This document shows positions 8,298 through 16,430 of a stretch of DNA of 64,000 bases, one piece after another. The notes below the pieces were generated by a model. The model did not search any database, was not told the origin of the DNA, and worked only from the letters and a program-made list of their open reading frames with translations. The stretch is from JAIRMO01 sp046533115 (GTDB lineage Bacteria > Spirochaetota > Spirochaetia > Treponematales > Breznakiellaceae), in the NCBI RefSeq assembly GCF_046533115.1, contig NZ_JAJQRC010000009.1:1-64000 (forward strand). The letters are read 5' to 3'. Position 1 is the stretch's first letter. Every line of letters begins with the position of its first letter. The translations under genes were made by a program, and so were the position numbers.

Positions 8298-8828
8298 ATG
8301 AGGATTTCCGGGGGAATCCTTCGGGGACGGAGGATTGAAGTTCCCGAAGGGATAATACGGCCCGCCATGGACCGGATGCGGGAATCGGTTTTTGCCAGCC
8401 TGGGGGATTTAACCAAGGTTTCTTTTCTTGATTTGTTTTCCGGTTCCGGTATTATCGCCCTGGAAGCGGCGTCCCGGGGGGCGGAACCGATTGAAGCGGT
8501 GGAAATGGATCCCTTAAAACGGAAAATTCTCTTAAAAAATATTTCCATCGCTCCGGTCAGGATCAAGTGCCGCTTTATAGCGGTGGAACTTTATGTTAAA
8601 CGGGCCAAGGAAAAATTTGACGTCATCTTCTGCGATCCCCCCTTTCCCTATAAATATAAGGGGGAACTCCTCCGGGCCATAACCTATTCCCCCCTCCTCC
8701 CGGCAGGTTCCCGGCTCCTCGTACACCGGCCCCGGGAGGAATCGTGGCGGGATATTCCGGAACCGCTCCGGCTGGAAAATTCCAAGACCTATGGCCGGTC
8801 GGTAGTTGACTTTTTTATAAAGGTATAA
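8298..8828 (+). CDS. rsmD: 16S rRNA (guanine966-N2)-methyltransferase RsmD
   Basis: A 176-residue SAM-dependent enzyme that methylates G966 of 16S rRNA during 30S assembly. The start MRISGGILRGRRI is typical. The SAM-binding loop DLFSGSG is at 45-51, the acidic end of beta2 is VEMD (68-71), and the catalytic N-methyltransferase motif DPPF is at 113-116. Size and motif spacing match the RsmD family. It follows a small hypothetical gene by six bases and is followed by a 159-base non-coding gap. Confidence 0.92.
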   Translation: MRISGGILRGRRIEVPEGIIRPAMDRMRESVFASLGDLTKVSFLDLFSGSGIIALEAASRGAEPIEAVEMDPLKRKILLKNISIAPVRIKCRFIAVELYVKRAKEKFDVIFCDPPFPYKYKGELLRAITYSPLLPAGSRLLVHRPREESWRDIPEPLRLENSKTYGRSVVDFFIKV

Positions 8829-8882
8829 TACTTGAATAATTTAGTAATATCTAATACAATATATTCCTTAAACAGGCATTCC

Positions 8883-8917
8883 AAAATTCGGTTGGTTTGG
8901 AAACAGCCCCGAATTTT
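8883..8917. repeat. TTTGGAAACAGCC element nested in a 9-bp stem
   Basis: The element's right half (GGTTGGTTTGGAAACAGCC) is framed by AAAATTCGG (8883-8891) and CCGAATTTT (8909-8917), a perfect 9-base stem. It sits about 70 bases before the start at 8988, in an otherwise AT-rich gap of 159 bases. Confidence 0.5.
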
Positions 8918-8987
8918 AATAAAATTCAGTTGTAAATTTGGAAAAAATGACGTTATATTATAATATAACGGTAGTGTTAGGATCAAA

Positions 8988-9335
8988 ATGGATTATAAAA
9001 AAGTATTCGGTCGATTTGAAACTCAAAATGAGTTCATAAAAACCGTTTCTAAACCCACCATTGACGGAGCCCAAAAAGCGGTTCTTAATCGTAAGGGTAA
9101 TGTTTTATACAACTCCGGGGATATAGAAGGGGCCAAGCGAATTTTTCTAACAACCGGATATTCCGACGGCTTAGTAAGGATTGGCGACTATTATGTTTCC
9201 AAAGGGAGGGATATAGATGCCCTCCGTATGTATTGGATAGCGCCGGATCATGCCAAATGTGAACCTATCATTGAGCGTTTATCCGTTATAATCGGAACCT
9301 TATTACGGGAAGAAGAGGATCAGCCCAATGAGTGA
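8988..9335 (+). CDS. Conserved hypothetical protein preceding a TPR protein
   Basis: A 115-residue soluble protein, largely helical. The segment around 35-90 (VLNRKGNVLYNSGDIEGAKRIF, then DYYVSKGRDIDALRMYWIA) looks like two degenerate tetratricopeptide units. No signal peptide. TTAGGATC precedes the ATG. Its last eight bases overlap the TPR gene that follows, so the two are made together and may bind each other (inference). I do not know a function. Confidence 0.55.
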   Translation: MDYKKVFGRFETQNEFIKTVSKPTIDGAQKAVLNRKGNVLYNSGDIEGAKRIFLTTGYSDGLVRIGDYYVSKGRDIDALRMYWIAPDHAKCEPIIERLSVIIGTLLREEEDQPNE

Positions 9336-10485
9336 TTATGGCAGTCAAAATTCCATAAATATTGAGGAAAATGGGCCGGAAAATCAAACTGAAGAGATTA
9401 AGGAAGCTTCTGAGATCTCGGAAATTTCAGAATTATCAAAAAAAGGATATCAACTTTTAAAAGAAAATAAAATCGCCGATGCCATGGATTGTTTTACCAA
9501 AATCCTGGTGGTGGACGAAAACAACAATTATGCCCTGGTAGGTATGGGGGATGCCACCCGGAAGCGGGGTTCTTTCCGGGATGCAGTAGAATATTACCGG
9601 CACTGTTTGGCCCATCACCCGGGAAACAATTACGCCCTGTTTGGCTTGGCGGATTGTTACAAGGCCCTGAACCAATTTCATAAAGCCATAGAAATATGGG
9701 AACAATACCTGCTCCATGACGATAAAAACATTACCGTGCTGACCCGGGTTGCCGATGCCTATCGAAAGGTGCGGGATTTTAAACATTCCAAGGCGGTATA
9801 TCTGCGGGTTTTGGAAATGGAGGAGCAAAATCCCTATGCGATTATCGGTTTAGGGCATCTGCATTACGATTTTAAAGAATACCGGGACGCCCTTTTTTAT
9901 TGGGAAAAGATGCTGGAAGTCCATAAAGAAGCGGTGGATATCCGGGTACTCACCTCCATAGGAAATTGCCACCGTAAATTAAAAACCTTTGAAAAGGGGA
10001 TACCCTATTTTCAACAGGCCCTTGAAAAAGAGCCCTTCAATTTTTATGCCCTCTTTGGGCTGGCCGACTGTTACCGGGGCATGAACCAGCAGAACCGTTC
10101 CCTGGAGTATTGGAACCGTATCCTGGAACAGGACCCCCGGAACAAGGTGATCCTGACCCGGGCGGGGGACGCCTACCGTAACCTGAATGATTTTGAGCGG
10201 GCGGGAGATTATTATCGCCGGGCGCTGAATATTGAATTTGATACCTATGCGGTTCTGGGCCTGGCGGTGATAGCCAAGACCCAGCATAAATACCAGGAGG
10301 CCATTGAATCCCTGCGCCGTCTTATCCAGCAGGATCCCAAAAATTACCGGCTTTATGTGGAATTGGCCGATTGCTGGATAAAAAAGAACGACAAGGCCCA
10401 GGCGGTGGAGGTACTGGTGGAATTCCAAAAATTAGGGATCCGTAACCCCACGGTGACCGAACTTCTGGAAAAATACAAATCCTGA
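9328..10485 (+). CDS. TPR repeat protein
   Basis: A 385-residue protein with an acidic N-terminus (Glu/Ser-rich, about 1-45) and then about nine to ten tetratricopeptide repeats to the end, for example NNYALVGMGDATRKRGSF and NNYALFGLADCYKALNQF. The repeats are close copies of each other (NYALFGLADCY and FYALFGLADCY). There is no signal peptide, so it is probably a cytoplasmic adaptor. It overlaps the preceding gene by eight bases and is ten bases from rlmN. Partners are unknown. Confidence 0.85.
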   Translation: MSDYGSQNSINIEENGPENQTEEIKEASEISEISELSKKGYQLLKENKIADAMDCFTKILVVDENNNYALVGMGDATRKRGSFRDAVEYYRHCLAHHPGNNYALFGLADCYKALNQFHKAIEIWEQYLLHDDKNITVLTRVADAYRKVRDFKHSKAVYLRVLEMEEQNPYAIIGLGHLHYDFKEYRDALFYWEKMLEVHKEAVDIRVLTSIGNCHRKLKTFEKGIPYFQQALEKEPFNFYALFGLADCYRGMNQQNRSLEYWNRILEQDPRNKVILTRAGDAYRNLNDFERAGDYYRRALNIEFDTYAVLGLAVIAKTQHKYQEAIESLRRLIQQDPKNYRLYVELADCWIKKNDKAQAVEVLVEFQKLGIRNPTVTELLEKYKS

Positions 10486-10495
10486 AGATACCCGG

Positions 10496-11560
10496 ATGGG
10501 TTCGTCCAAGTCCGTATTGTCAGGGCGCTCCCTGGAAGAACTAAGGGCGCTGTTTTCCCCCTTACCGCCCTTCCGGGCCAAGCAGGTTTACCGGTGGATA
10601 ATCCGGGGAATCCGGTCTTTTCAGGATATGACGGATCTTTCCCGGGAACTTCGGGAGGCGTTGGATTCCCGGTTTACCCTTTATTCCAGTATGGTCTCTG
10701 CCCGGCTGGAGGATCCCGACGGAACCGTTAAACTCAGGATAACCCTGGAGGATGGCGCGAAGATCGAGGGAGTCCTTTTGGTTGACGGCGAGGGCCGGCA
10801 TACCGCCTGTCTTTCTACCCAAGCGGGGTGTCCCATGGCCTGTGTTTTCTGTAAAACCGGCGCCCTGGGGTTCCGGCGTAACCTTGACGGCGGGGAAATA
10901 GTTGAACAGTTTCTCCATATCCGTTCCGCGGCAGCCGGGGAGCATAAAAGCCCCGCCGAGGGCCCGGAAATTGCCAATATCGTTATCATGGGGATGGGGG
11001 AACCCCTGCTGAATCTTAGGGAACTCCGCCGAGCCCTGGGGATCCTCACCGATCCCCAGGGCTTGGGAATCTCCAAACGGCGGATTACGGTCTCCACCAG
11101 TGGCATCATCCCCGGCATATTTGATTTGGCCGATCAGGGACCGGAGGTACGGCTTGCGGTCTCCCTGACCACCGCCGACGGGGAGCTACGGAAACGGCTG
11201 ATGCCGGTAACCCTGGCCAATCCCCTCCCCCGCTTAAAGGAAGCCCTCGCCTACTACCAGCGAAAAACCCGGCGCCGGATTACCCTGGAAGTGGTACTTT
11301 TGGGAGGGCTCAACACCCGGCGCCGGGACCTGGAGGCCCTGGCCGATTTTGCCGCGGGGCTTGAGGTGGTGGTGAACCTTATCCCCTGGAACCCGGTGGC
11401 GGGCATGGAATTTGAAGGCCGTCCCCTGGTACAACCCGCGCCCCGGGAAATTACCGAATTTTCCGAAGCCCTGACCAAGCGGGGTATCGGGGTAACCCGG
11501 CGCCTGGGAAAAGGCCTGGGGGTCTCCGGCGCCTGCGGTCAACTGGGGGAGCCCTTTTAG
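10496..11560 (+). CDS. rlmN: 23S rRNA (adenine2503-C2)-methyltransferase RlmN
   Basis: A radical SAM enzyme of 354 residues that methylates C2 of A2503 in 23S rRNA and A37 in some tRNAs. The radical SAM cluster motif CxxxCxxC is C112, C116, C119 (CPMACVFCKTG). The GEPLLN motif follows at about 165, and the resolving cysteine near the C-terminus is C347 in GACGQL. All expected catalytic residues are present. It is last in the plus-strand run that begins at 7845 and converges on the PD-(D/E)XK-like gene. Confidence 0.96.
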   Translation: MGSSKSVLSGRSLEELRALFSPLPPFRAKQVYRWIIRGIRSFQDMTDLSRELREALDSRFTLYSSMVSARLEDPDGTVKLRITLEDGAKIEGVLLVDGEGRHTACLSTQAGCPMACVFCKTGALGFRRNLDGGEIVEQFLHIRSAAAGEHKSPAEGPEIANIVIMGMGEPLLNLRELRRALGILTDPQGLGISKRRITVSTSGIIPGIFDLADQGPEVRLAVSLTTADGELRKRLMPVTLANPLPRLKEALAYYQRKTRRRITLEVVLLGGLNTRRRDLEALADFAAGLEVVVNLIPWNPVAGMEFEGRPLVQPAPREITEFSEALTKRGIGVTRRLGKGLGVSGACGQLGEPF

Positions 11561-11646
11561 GGAAGCGCTGAGGAACTATTTACCGCCAAGTCAGGTAAAC
11601 ACCGGATATTATGGTTTAACGTACCGGGGAAAGGGAAAAATCCGGG

Positions 11647-12246
11647 CTACCACTCCCGGGGTTTAAAGTCCGGGGGATTTTCTATAATTACCGTATCGCC
11701 GGATTGCTGTATCACATAGAAACCTTTTTTCTGGGCATATTTTTTTACATTTTCCGCCACCACCGCTCCCGCTACCGCGCCCAGAAATTTACGGCTATCC
11801 CGGCGATCATCGGCATAGGACCGGAGCTTCTCCATCCTTTCAAGATGTTCATCCACATGATCAATCCGCAGCTGGGTTTTAACTTCTATCGCCAGGACAT
11901 ATTCCCCGTTTTCCAGCAGCGCGTCGATCTCCGTAATGATCTTTTTATCCGGGTCTTCAATTAATACGCCGGGACCCATTTTGGTAAAGGCATAACCCAG
12001 GCGGTTAAATTTTTCTTTAATATTGGCTAATACCAGATGTTCAACCACGATCCCCAATTTATTTCCCAAATCACCCACGATCCGCGAGGCTTCCTTGATT
12101 TTCCGGTCGGTTTCCTGGAACTTCCGATCGGTTTCCTGGAACTTCCGATCGGTTTCTTGGAACTTTCGATCGGTTTCCTGGAACATAACCCACACATCCT
12201 CAAAGGTCGGATGCCCTGTTGATTCACCGATATTTTGCCGGGACAT
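11647..12246 (-). CDS. PD-(D/E)XK nuclease-like protein with heptad repeats
   Basis: A 199-residue protein in two parts. Residues about 20-55 hold four copies of the heptad FQETDRK, which should form a coiled coil. The C-terminal part (about 65-190) has an Asp in TEIDALLENGEYVLAIEVKTQ, the D...ExK pattern of the PD-(D/E)XK nuclease fold. Related proteins in spirochaetes and cyanobacteria carry DUF3782-type names without a proven activity. The heptads are coded by four 21-base units, so copy number could change without breaking the frame. It converges with rlmN. Confidence 0.7.
   Translation of the reverse strand: MSRQNIGESTGHPTFEDVWVMFQETDRKFQETDRKFQETDRKFQETDRKIKEASRIVGDLGNKLGIVVEHLVLANIKEKFNRLGYAFTKMGPGVLIEDPDKKIITEIDALLENGEYVLAIEVKTQLRIDHVDEHLERMEKLRSYADDRRDSRKFLGAVAGAVVAENVKKYAQKKGFYVIQQSGDTVIIENPPDFKPREW
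12103..12186. repeat. Four 21-bp in-frame tandem repeats
   Basis: Four consecutive 21-base units (12103, 12124, 12145, 12166) differ at only a few positions, core GATCGGTTTCCTGGAACTT on the plus strand. They code for the FQETDRK heptads of the 11647-12246 gene. Near identity at the DNA level suggests recent duplication. Confidence 0.9.
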
Positions 12247-12373
12247 AACACCCTCCTCTTACCACAAACATACTGGAACAGGGATTTGTTGTCAATGAAC
12301 CTTGACGGGACGGTCCGGATCTGCTAGGGTAAAGATGGTTTGATTTTTATCGGACTTATTTTATCGCACACCG

Positions 12374-12500
12374 ATTTCGGGGTGGTTGACCGTTTTATCA
12401 GGGGCCGGCAGTATCCGCAGGGGTTCGTTGTTCCGGTAAAACGCGATGCCTGAGATCACACCCGCTGAACCTGATCCGGATAATGCCGGCGAAGGGAAAA
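12374..12500 (+). promoter_or_regulatory. TPP riboswitch (THI box)
   Basis: The aptamer core is clear: GGGGTG (12379-12384), CTGAGA then CACCCGCTGAACCTGATC, then GGATAATGCCGGCGAAGGGAA. GGGTG pairs with CACCC (P2). TTTC near 12375 pairs with GAAA near 12497 (P1). About 60 extra bases between GGGGTG and CTGAGA form an extended P3 closed by CGTTTTA and TAAAACG. It binds thiamine pyrophosphate and lies about 100 bases before thiB. Confidence 0.96.
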
Positions 12501-12515
12501 CGCCCGCCTGAACAG

Positions 12516-12535
12516 AGGAACCTACGGGTTCTTTT
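12516..12535 (+). terminator. Candidate riboswitch-controlled terminator
   Basis: AGGAACC and GGTTCTT form a 7-pair stem (one G-T) around TACG, giving a C(UACG)G tetraloop, followed by TT and a T-rich stretch. It lies 16 bases after the aptamer and well before thiB, the right place for a TPP-controlled off switch. The T tract is short, so translation control is an alternative. Confidence 0.5.
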
Positions 12536-12604
12536 ACGTTTCAGGAACGCGGCTAAACGGCACGATCCCGCATCCTCCCTCCGGTCAGTGTAAGGAGCAG
12601 CAAG

Positions 12605-13660
12605 ATGAATGGAAAAAATCATGCTTCCATTGACCCTTTCCTTGTTTTAGGTTTCATGTTTTTTTTGCTTTTTTCCTCCCTTGTTTTTGGGGGAGGAAAC
12701 CGACAAAAGCCTCCCGCCGGGGAAGCCGCGGCCAGGGAAGTTGTTATCTGGACCTACGATTCCTTTGATTCCGAATGGGGTCCTGGTCCGGAAATTACTA
12801 AACGGTTTGAAGCGGAAACGGGGATCACCATTAAGTGGGTGGTTCACGGGGACGCCGGGGAGGTTTTATCCCGGCTGCTTCTGGAAGGAAAAAACGCCGG
12901 GGCGGATATTATCCTGGGACTGGACCAAAACATGGCGGATCGGGCCCTGGCCTCGGGGCTTTTTGAAGCCTATAAGCCCCAAGGGGCAGAGTCCCTGTTA
13001 CCGGAGCTTATCATTGACGAAAATTACCGTTTAATCCCCTGGGATTACAGTTATTTTGCCATTGTCTACGATTCGCAGCGTATCCCCAATCCTCCCCGGA
13101 GTCTGGAGGATTTAACCCAGGGGATCTACGCCAAAAAGCTGATCCTGCTGGATCCCCGGACTTCCTCGCCGGGGCTGGGTTTTTTAACCTGGACCCGGGA
13201 GGTATACGGCGACGGCTGGAAAGATTATTGGCGGCGGCTCGGCCCCTCTATCCTGACCATAGCCGACGGGTGGAGTTCCGGATACGGTCTCTTTACCGCC
13301 GGAGAGGCCCCCCTGGTTTTGTCCTATACCACCAGCCCGGGGTATCACCTGGAGTATGAGGATACCGAACAATACCGGGCCGCCCTTTTTACCGATGGCC
13401 ATCCTATCCAGATTGAACTGGCGGGACTTTTGGCGGCGGGAAAAAACAAAGAAAACGCCAAACAATTTCTGGATTTTATGCTGAGCCCCGTCTTTCAGGA
13501 GGTGATCCCCTTGACCAACTGGATGTACCCGGTGATAGATATTCCCCTGCCCACCTCCTTTAGGATCAACCCCAAGAGTGATAAACCCCTGCGGCCCCGG
13601 CCGATAAGCGATAGGGAATTGGACGAGTGGACCGCCCTATCATCCTCCCTGGGCGGCTGA
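12605..13660 (+). CDS. thiB: Thiamine ABC transporter substrate-binding protein
   Basis: A 351-residue periplasmic protein that captures thiamine or its phosphates. A type I signal peptide covers about residues 8-32 (no lipobox Cys). ThiB-like features are VVIWTYDSFDSEWGPGPE near 46, the LSYTTSPGYHLEYE ligand-loop region, and NWMYPVI near the end. AAGGAGCAGCAAG precedes the ATG. The TPP riboswitch directly upstream and the permease and ATPase downstream make the substrate assignment strong. Expression should fall when TPP is plentiful. Confidence 0.92.
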   Translation: MNGKNHASIDPFLVLGFMFFLLFSSLVFGGGNRQKPPAGEAAAREVVIWTYDSFDSEWGPGPEITKRFEAETGITIKWVVHGDAGEVLSRLLLEGKNAGADIILGLDQNMADRALASGLFEAYKPQGAESLLPELIIDENYRLIPWDYSYFAIVYDSQRIPNPPRSLEDLTQGIYAKKLILLDPRTSSPGLGFLTWTREVYGDGWKDYWRRLGPSILTIADGWSSGYGLFTAGEAPLVLSYTTSPGYHLEYEDTEQYRAALFTDGHPIQIELAGLLAAGKNKENAKQFLDFMLSPVFQEVIPLTNWMYPVIDIPLPTSFRINPKSDKPLRPRPISDRELDEWTALSSSLGG

Positions 13661-13670
13661 TCCGGATCCC

Positions 13671-15344
13671 ATGGGAAAAAGCGGCTATCACCGGTACGAA
13701 AATAGGGTTTCCTGGGCCTTCGCCCTGCTGCCCCTGGGAGCGGCGGGGGCGGCCTTTATCCTGCCCTATGCTTCGGCCCTGGCCGGGGGGATCCTACGGG
13801 AGGGGGCGGCCCTGCCCGGGGAAACCCTGCTGCCGGTTTTGGCCTTTACGGTCCGGCAGGCGGGACTCAGCACCCTCACCGCCCTGGCCCTGGGGCTTCC
13901 CGGGGCATGGCTCTTGGGAACCGGCCGTTTCCGGGGAGCCGCCCTTATCAGGGCCCTCACGGGGATACCCTTTGCCATGCCCCCGATCCTCGTGGTTCTG
14001 GGATTTGTCCTTTTTTTCGGGAATTCCGGCTGGATAAACCGTTTTTTTATGGCCGCCACCGGCAGGGAAGAAGGTCCTTTGCGACTCCTCTACCGGCCGG
14101 CGGCTATCATCCTGGCACATGGGTTCTATAACTTTCCCCTGGTGATCCGCCTGGTAGGAGACGGTTTAAGCCAGACAAAAAACACCTACGGAGCCGCGGC
14201 CGCTTCCCTGGGGGCTTCGGGACTCAAGACGGCCCTGACGATCCTCCTGCCCTTGAGCCTCCCCGCTGTCGCCGCGGCGTCCCTCCTCACCTTTCTTTAC
14301 AGTTTCACCAGTTTTTCCGTGGTTTTGGTCCTGGGGGGAGGCCCGAAGGCCACCACCCTGGCGGTAGAGATATACCGGTATGCCCGAATATCCCTGGATT
14401 ATCACCGGGCGGGGCTCCTCGCCCTGGTGGAAACCCTTATCGCGGGAAGTGCTTTTTTAGCGTTTCTTTTTTTTGAACGCCGGGGACGGGCGCTGACGGC
14501 GGGGACAGAACTGCGGTACCGGGTTATGGAAAAGCAAAACCGGTCCCTTCCGGCCCGCTTGGGCATAACCCTCTACGGCCTGGTGACGGCCTTTTTTGTC
14601 CTGGGGCCCCTGATATCGGTTCCGGTAGAGTCCTTTTTGTATAAGCCCTCCCGGGCCGCTCCCCGGGGATTTTCTCTCCACTGGTGGCGATCCCTGGAAA
14701 CCGCCGGAACCGTGTTCCCCGCCCTGGGCCGATCCCTGATCCTGGCGGTTCTGTCCGCTACCCTGGCGAGCCTTTTAGCGGTTTTGGCCGCCGCGGCGGT
14801 CAAAACCGCCGAAAAACCGCTTCCGGAAAGAAGCGGTTTCCTGGGAACCCTCGTCAGAATAGGCGTTACCGCCCCCCTAAGTTCTTCGGGAATCGTGTTA
14901 AGCCTGGGCTGGCTTATGCTCTATGGCAGGGATCATGCCCGATCCCTCTGGGCGGTGGTTTTGATCCACGGGGTTATCGCCCTTCCTTTTGCCTTTAATT
15001 CCCTCAGCCAGGGCTTTAACGGCCTGCCGGAAAATCTGCTGCATGCCGCTTCGGTATTCGGCGGGGGACCGGTGAAACGGATCCTCACCGTAGCCCTCCC
15101 CCTCTTTTTCCGGCGGATCCGATCCGCCTGGGCGTTTTCCGCGGTTTTAAGTTTGGGGGAACTCAACGCGGTTCTCATGCTGGGGATGGAGGAATGGGAA
15201 ACCCTGCCCCTCCTCATTTACCGGGCTGCCGGAGCCTACCGGTATGGTACGGCCTGCGCCGGGGGGGCCCTTTTGATTTTATGTTGTGCCGGAGCCTTAC
15301 TTCTATCAGAAGCAGGTTCCGGAAGGAACGGCCATGGCGCTTGA
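13671..15344 (+). CDS. thiP: Thiamine ABC transporter permease
   Basis: A 557-residue inner-membrane protein with about twelve segments arranged as two fused permease halves (about 10-270 and 285-550). Each half has an ABC-permease EAA-type loop (EAASLGASGLKTALTILLPL-like near 185, and AASVFGGGPVKRILTVALPL near 465) that contacts the ATPase. Length and fused layout match ThiP/FbpB-type permeases. It starts ten bases after thiB and overlaps thiQ by eleven bases. Confidence 0.9.
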   Translation: MGKSGYHRYENRVSWAFALLPLGAAGAAFILPYASALAGGILREGAALPGETLLPVLAFTVRQAGLSTLTALALGLPGAWLLGTGRFRGAALIRALTGIPFAMPPILVVLGFVLFFGNSGWINRFFMAATGREEGPLRLLYRPAAIILAHGFYNFPLVIRLVGDGLSQTKNTYGAAAASLGASGLKTALTILLPLSLPAVAAASLLTFLYSFTSFSVVLVLGGGPKATTLAVEIYRYARISLDYHRAGLLALVETLIAGSAFLAFLFFERRGRALTAGTELRYRVMEKQNRSLPARLGITLYGLVTAFFVLGPLISVPVESFLYKPSRAAPRGFSLHWWRSLETAGTVFPALGRSLILAVLSATLASLLAVLAAAAVKTAEKPLPERSGFLGTLVRIGVTAPLSSSGIVLSLGWLMLYGRDHARSLWAVVLIHGVIALPFAFNSLSQGFNGLPENLLHAASVFGGGPVKRILTVALPLFFRRIRSAWAFSAVLSLGELNAVLMLGMEEWETLPLLIYRAAGAYRYGTACAGGALLILCCAGALLLSEAGSGRNGHGA

Positions 15345-16416
15345 AGTACGGGGACTGCGAAAACACTACGATAATTTTCTGGTGGATATTGATTTTACGG
15401 TGGCCAATGGGGAAACCCTGGTCCTGGCCGGTCCTTCGGGGTGCGGTAAAACTACGGTCCTCAACCTTATCGCCGGGTTTGTCAAGGAAGATACGGGAAT
15501 TATCCTCATCGACGGGAAGCCGGTCAATCATCTCCCCCCGTGGGAAAGATACGTTTCAGTGGTTTTTCAGGATTTAGCCCTTTTTCCCCACCTAAATGTA
15601 GGAAATAATATCGGATACGGTCCCTTTATTCGGGGGATATCCCGCAGGGAGCGGCGAACTATCGTTGAGGAGACCCTCAAGATCGTCCGGCTTTCGGGGT
15701 ATGTAAAACGGCGGATCCATACCCTTTCCGGGGGAGAACGGCAGCGGGTGGCCATAGCCCGGGCCCTGGCCACGGAACCCAGGGCCCTGCTCCTGGACGA
15801 GCCCTTTTCCAGCCTGGACGCCCCCCTGCGGCGGGAATTACGAAAGGAATTTCGGGATATCGGTACCAAAAGCCCAATCCCCCGAATTTTTGTGACCCAT
15901 GACCGGGAAGAGGCGGCGGTGTTGGGGGACCGGATCGCCCTCATGTCCGGGGGCCGGATCCTGGAGACCGGTTCCGCCCGGGGGCTTTTCCTTGCCCCCA
16001 AAACCGAATTCGGCGCCCGGTTTTTCGGGGCCGGCTCGGTTTTCCCCTGCACCGTCACCGGGGAAACCCCGGAAGGGTGGAAGATCACGTCCCCCCTGGG
16101 CAAGCTCCTGGTCCCCCGGGGATCAGGATATGATTCCCAAAAGCCCCTGGTCTTTATCCCCCAGGATGCCCTCTCCCCTGCCGGGAAAGGGCATCCCCCA
16201 GACCCCGCCGCGGGAAGAGGGGACAATCCGGTCCGGTTTACCGCCCGGTTTAAACAAGGTTTTTTTGAGGGGGAACGGATGATCCTGGAGGCAGAGGCCC
16301 CTGGGGGGGCCTTGTTTCGGGCCCCCGGAGGCATCAGGATGGAGCTTCCCCCAAAAAACAGCCCCATGGAATGGCGGCTGGCCCAGGGGCTTATCCGTTT
16401 TGTGCTTCCCTCATAA
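15334..16416 (+). CDS. thiQ: Thiamine ABC transporter ATP-binding protein
   Basis: An ATPase of 360 residues powering the thiB/thiP transporter. It has Walker A GPSGCGKTT, signature LSGGERQRVAIARAL, Walker B ALLLDEPFSSLD and H-loop VTHDREEA. The start MALEVRG was chosen because GGAAGGAA lies upstream and the coding region before it overlaps thiP. Enteric ThiQ is about 230 residues; here a further 120 residues form a TOBE-like regulatory domain as in PotA/FbpC. The gene family alone would allow iron or polyamine transport, but riboswitch context points to thiamine. Confidence 0.88.
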   Translation: MALEVRGLRKHYDNFLVDIDFTVANGETLVLAGPSGCGKTTVLNLIAGFVKEDTGIILIDGKPVNHLPPWERYVSVVFQDLALFPHLNVGNNIGYGPFIRGISRRERRTIVEETLKIVRLSGYVKRRIHTLSGGERQRVAIARALATEPRALLLDEPFSSLDAPLRRELRKEFRDIGTKSPIPRIFVTHDREEAAVLGDRIALMSGGRILETGSARGLFLAPKTEFGARFFGAGSVFPCTVTGETPEGWKITSPLGKLLVPRGSGYDSQKPLVFIPQDALSPAGKGHPPDPAAGRGDNPVRFTARFKQGFFEGERMILEAEAPGGALFRAPGGIRMELPPKNSPMEWRLAQGLIRFVLPS

Positions 16417-16430
16417 CGGAAGGTTGAACC

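Noticed and set aside
12103..12186. CRISPR-like array
   Set aside because: The four units are directly adjacent without spacers and code for protein heptads, so this is a coding tandem repeat.
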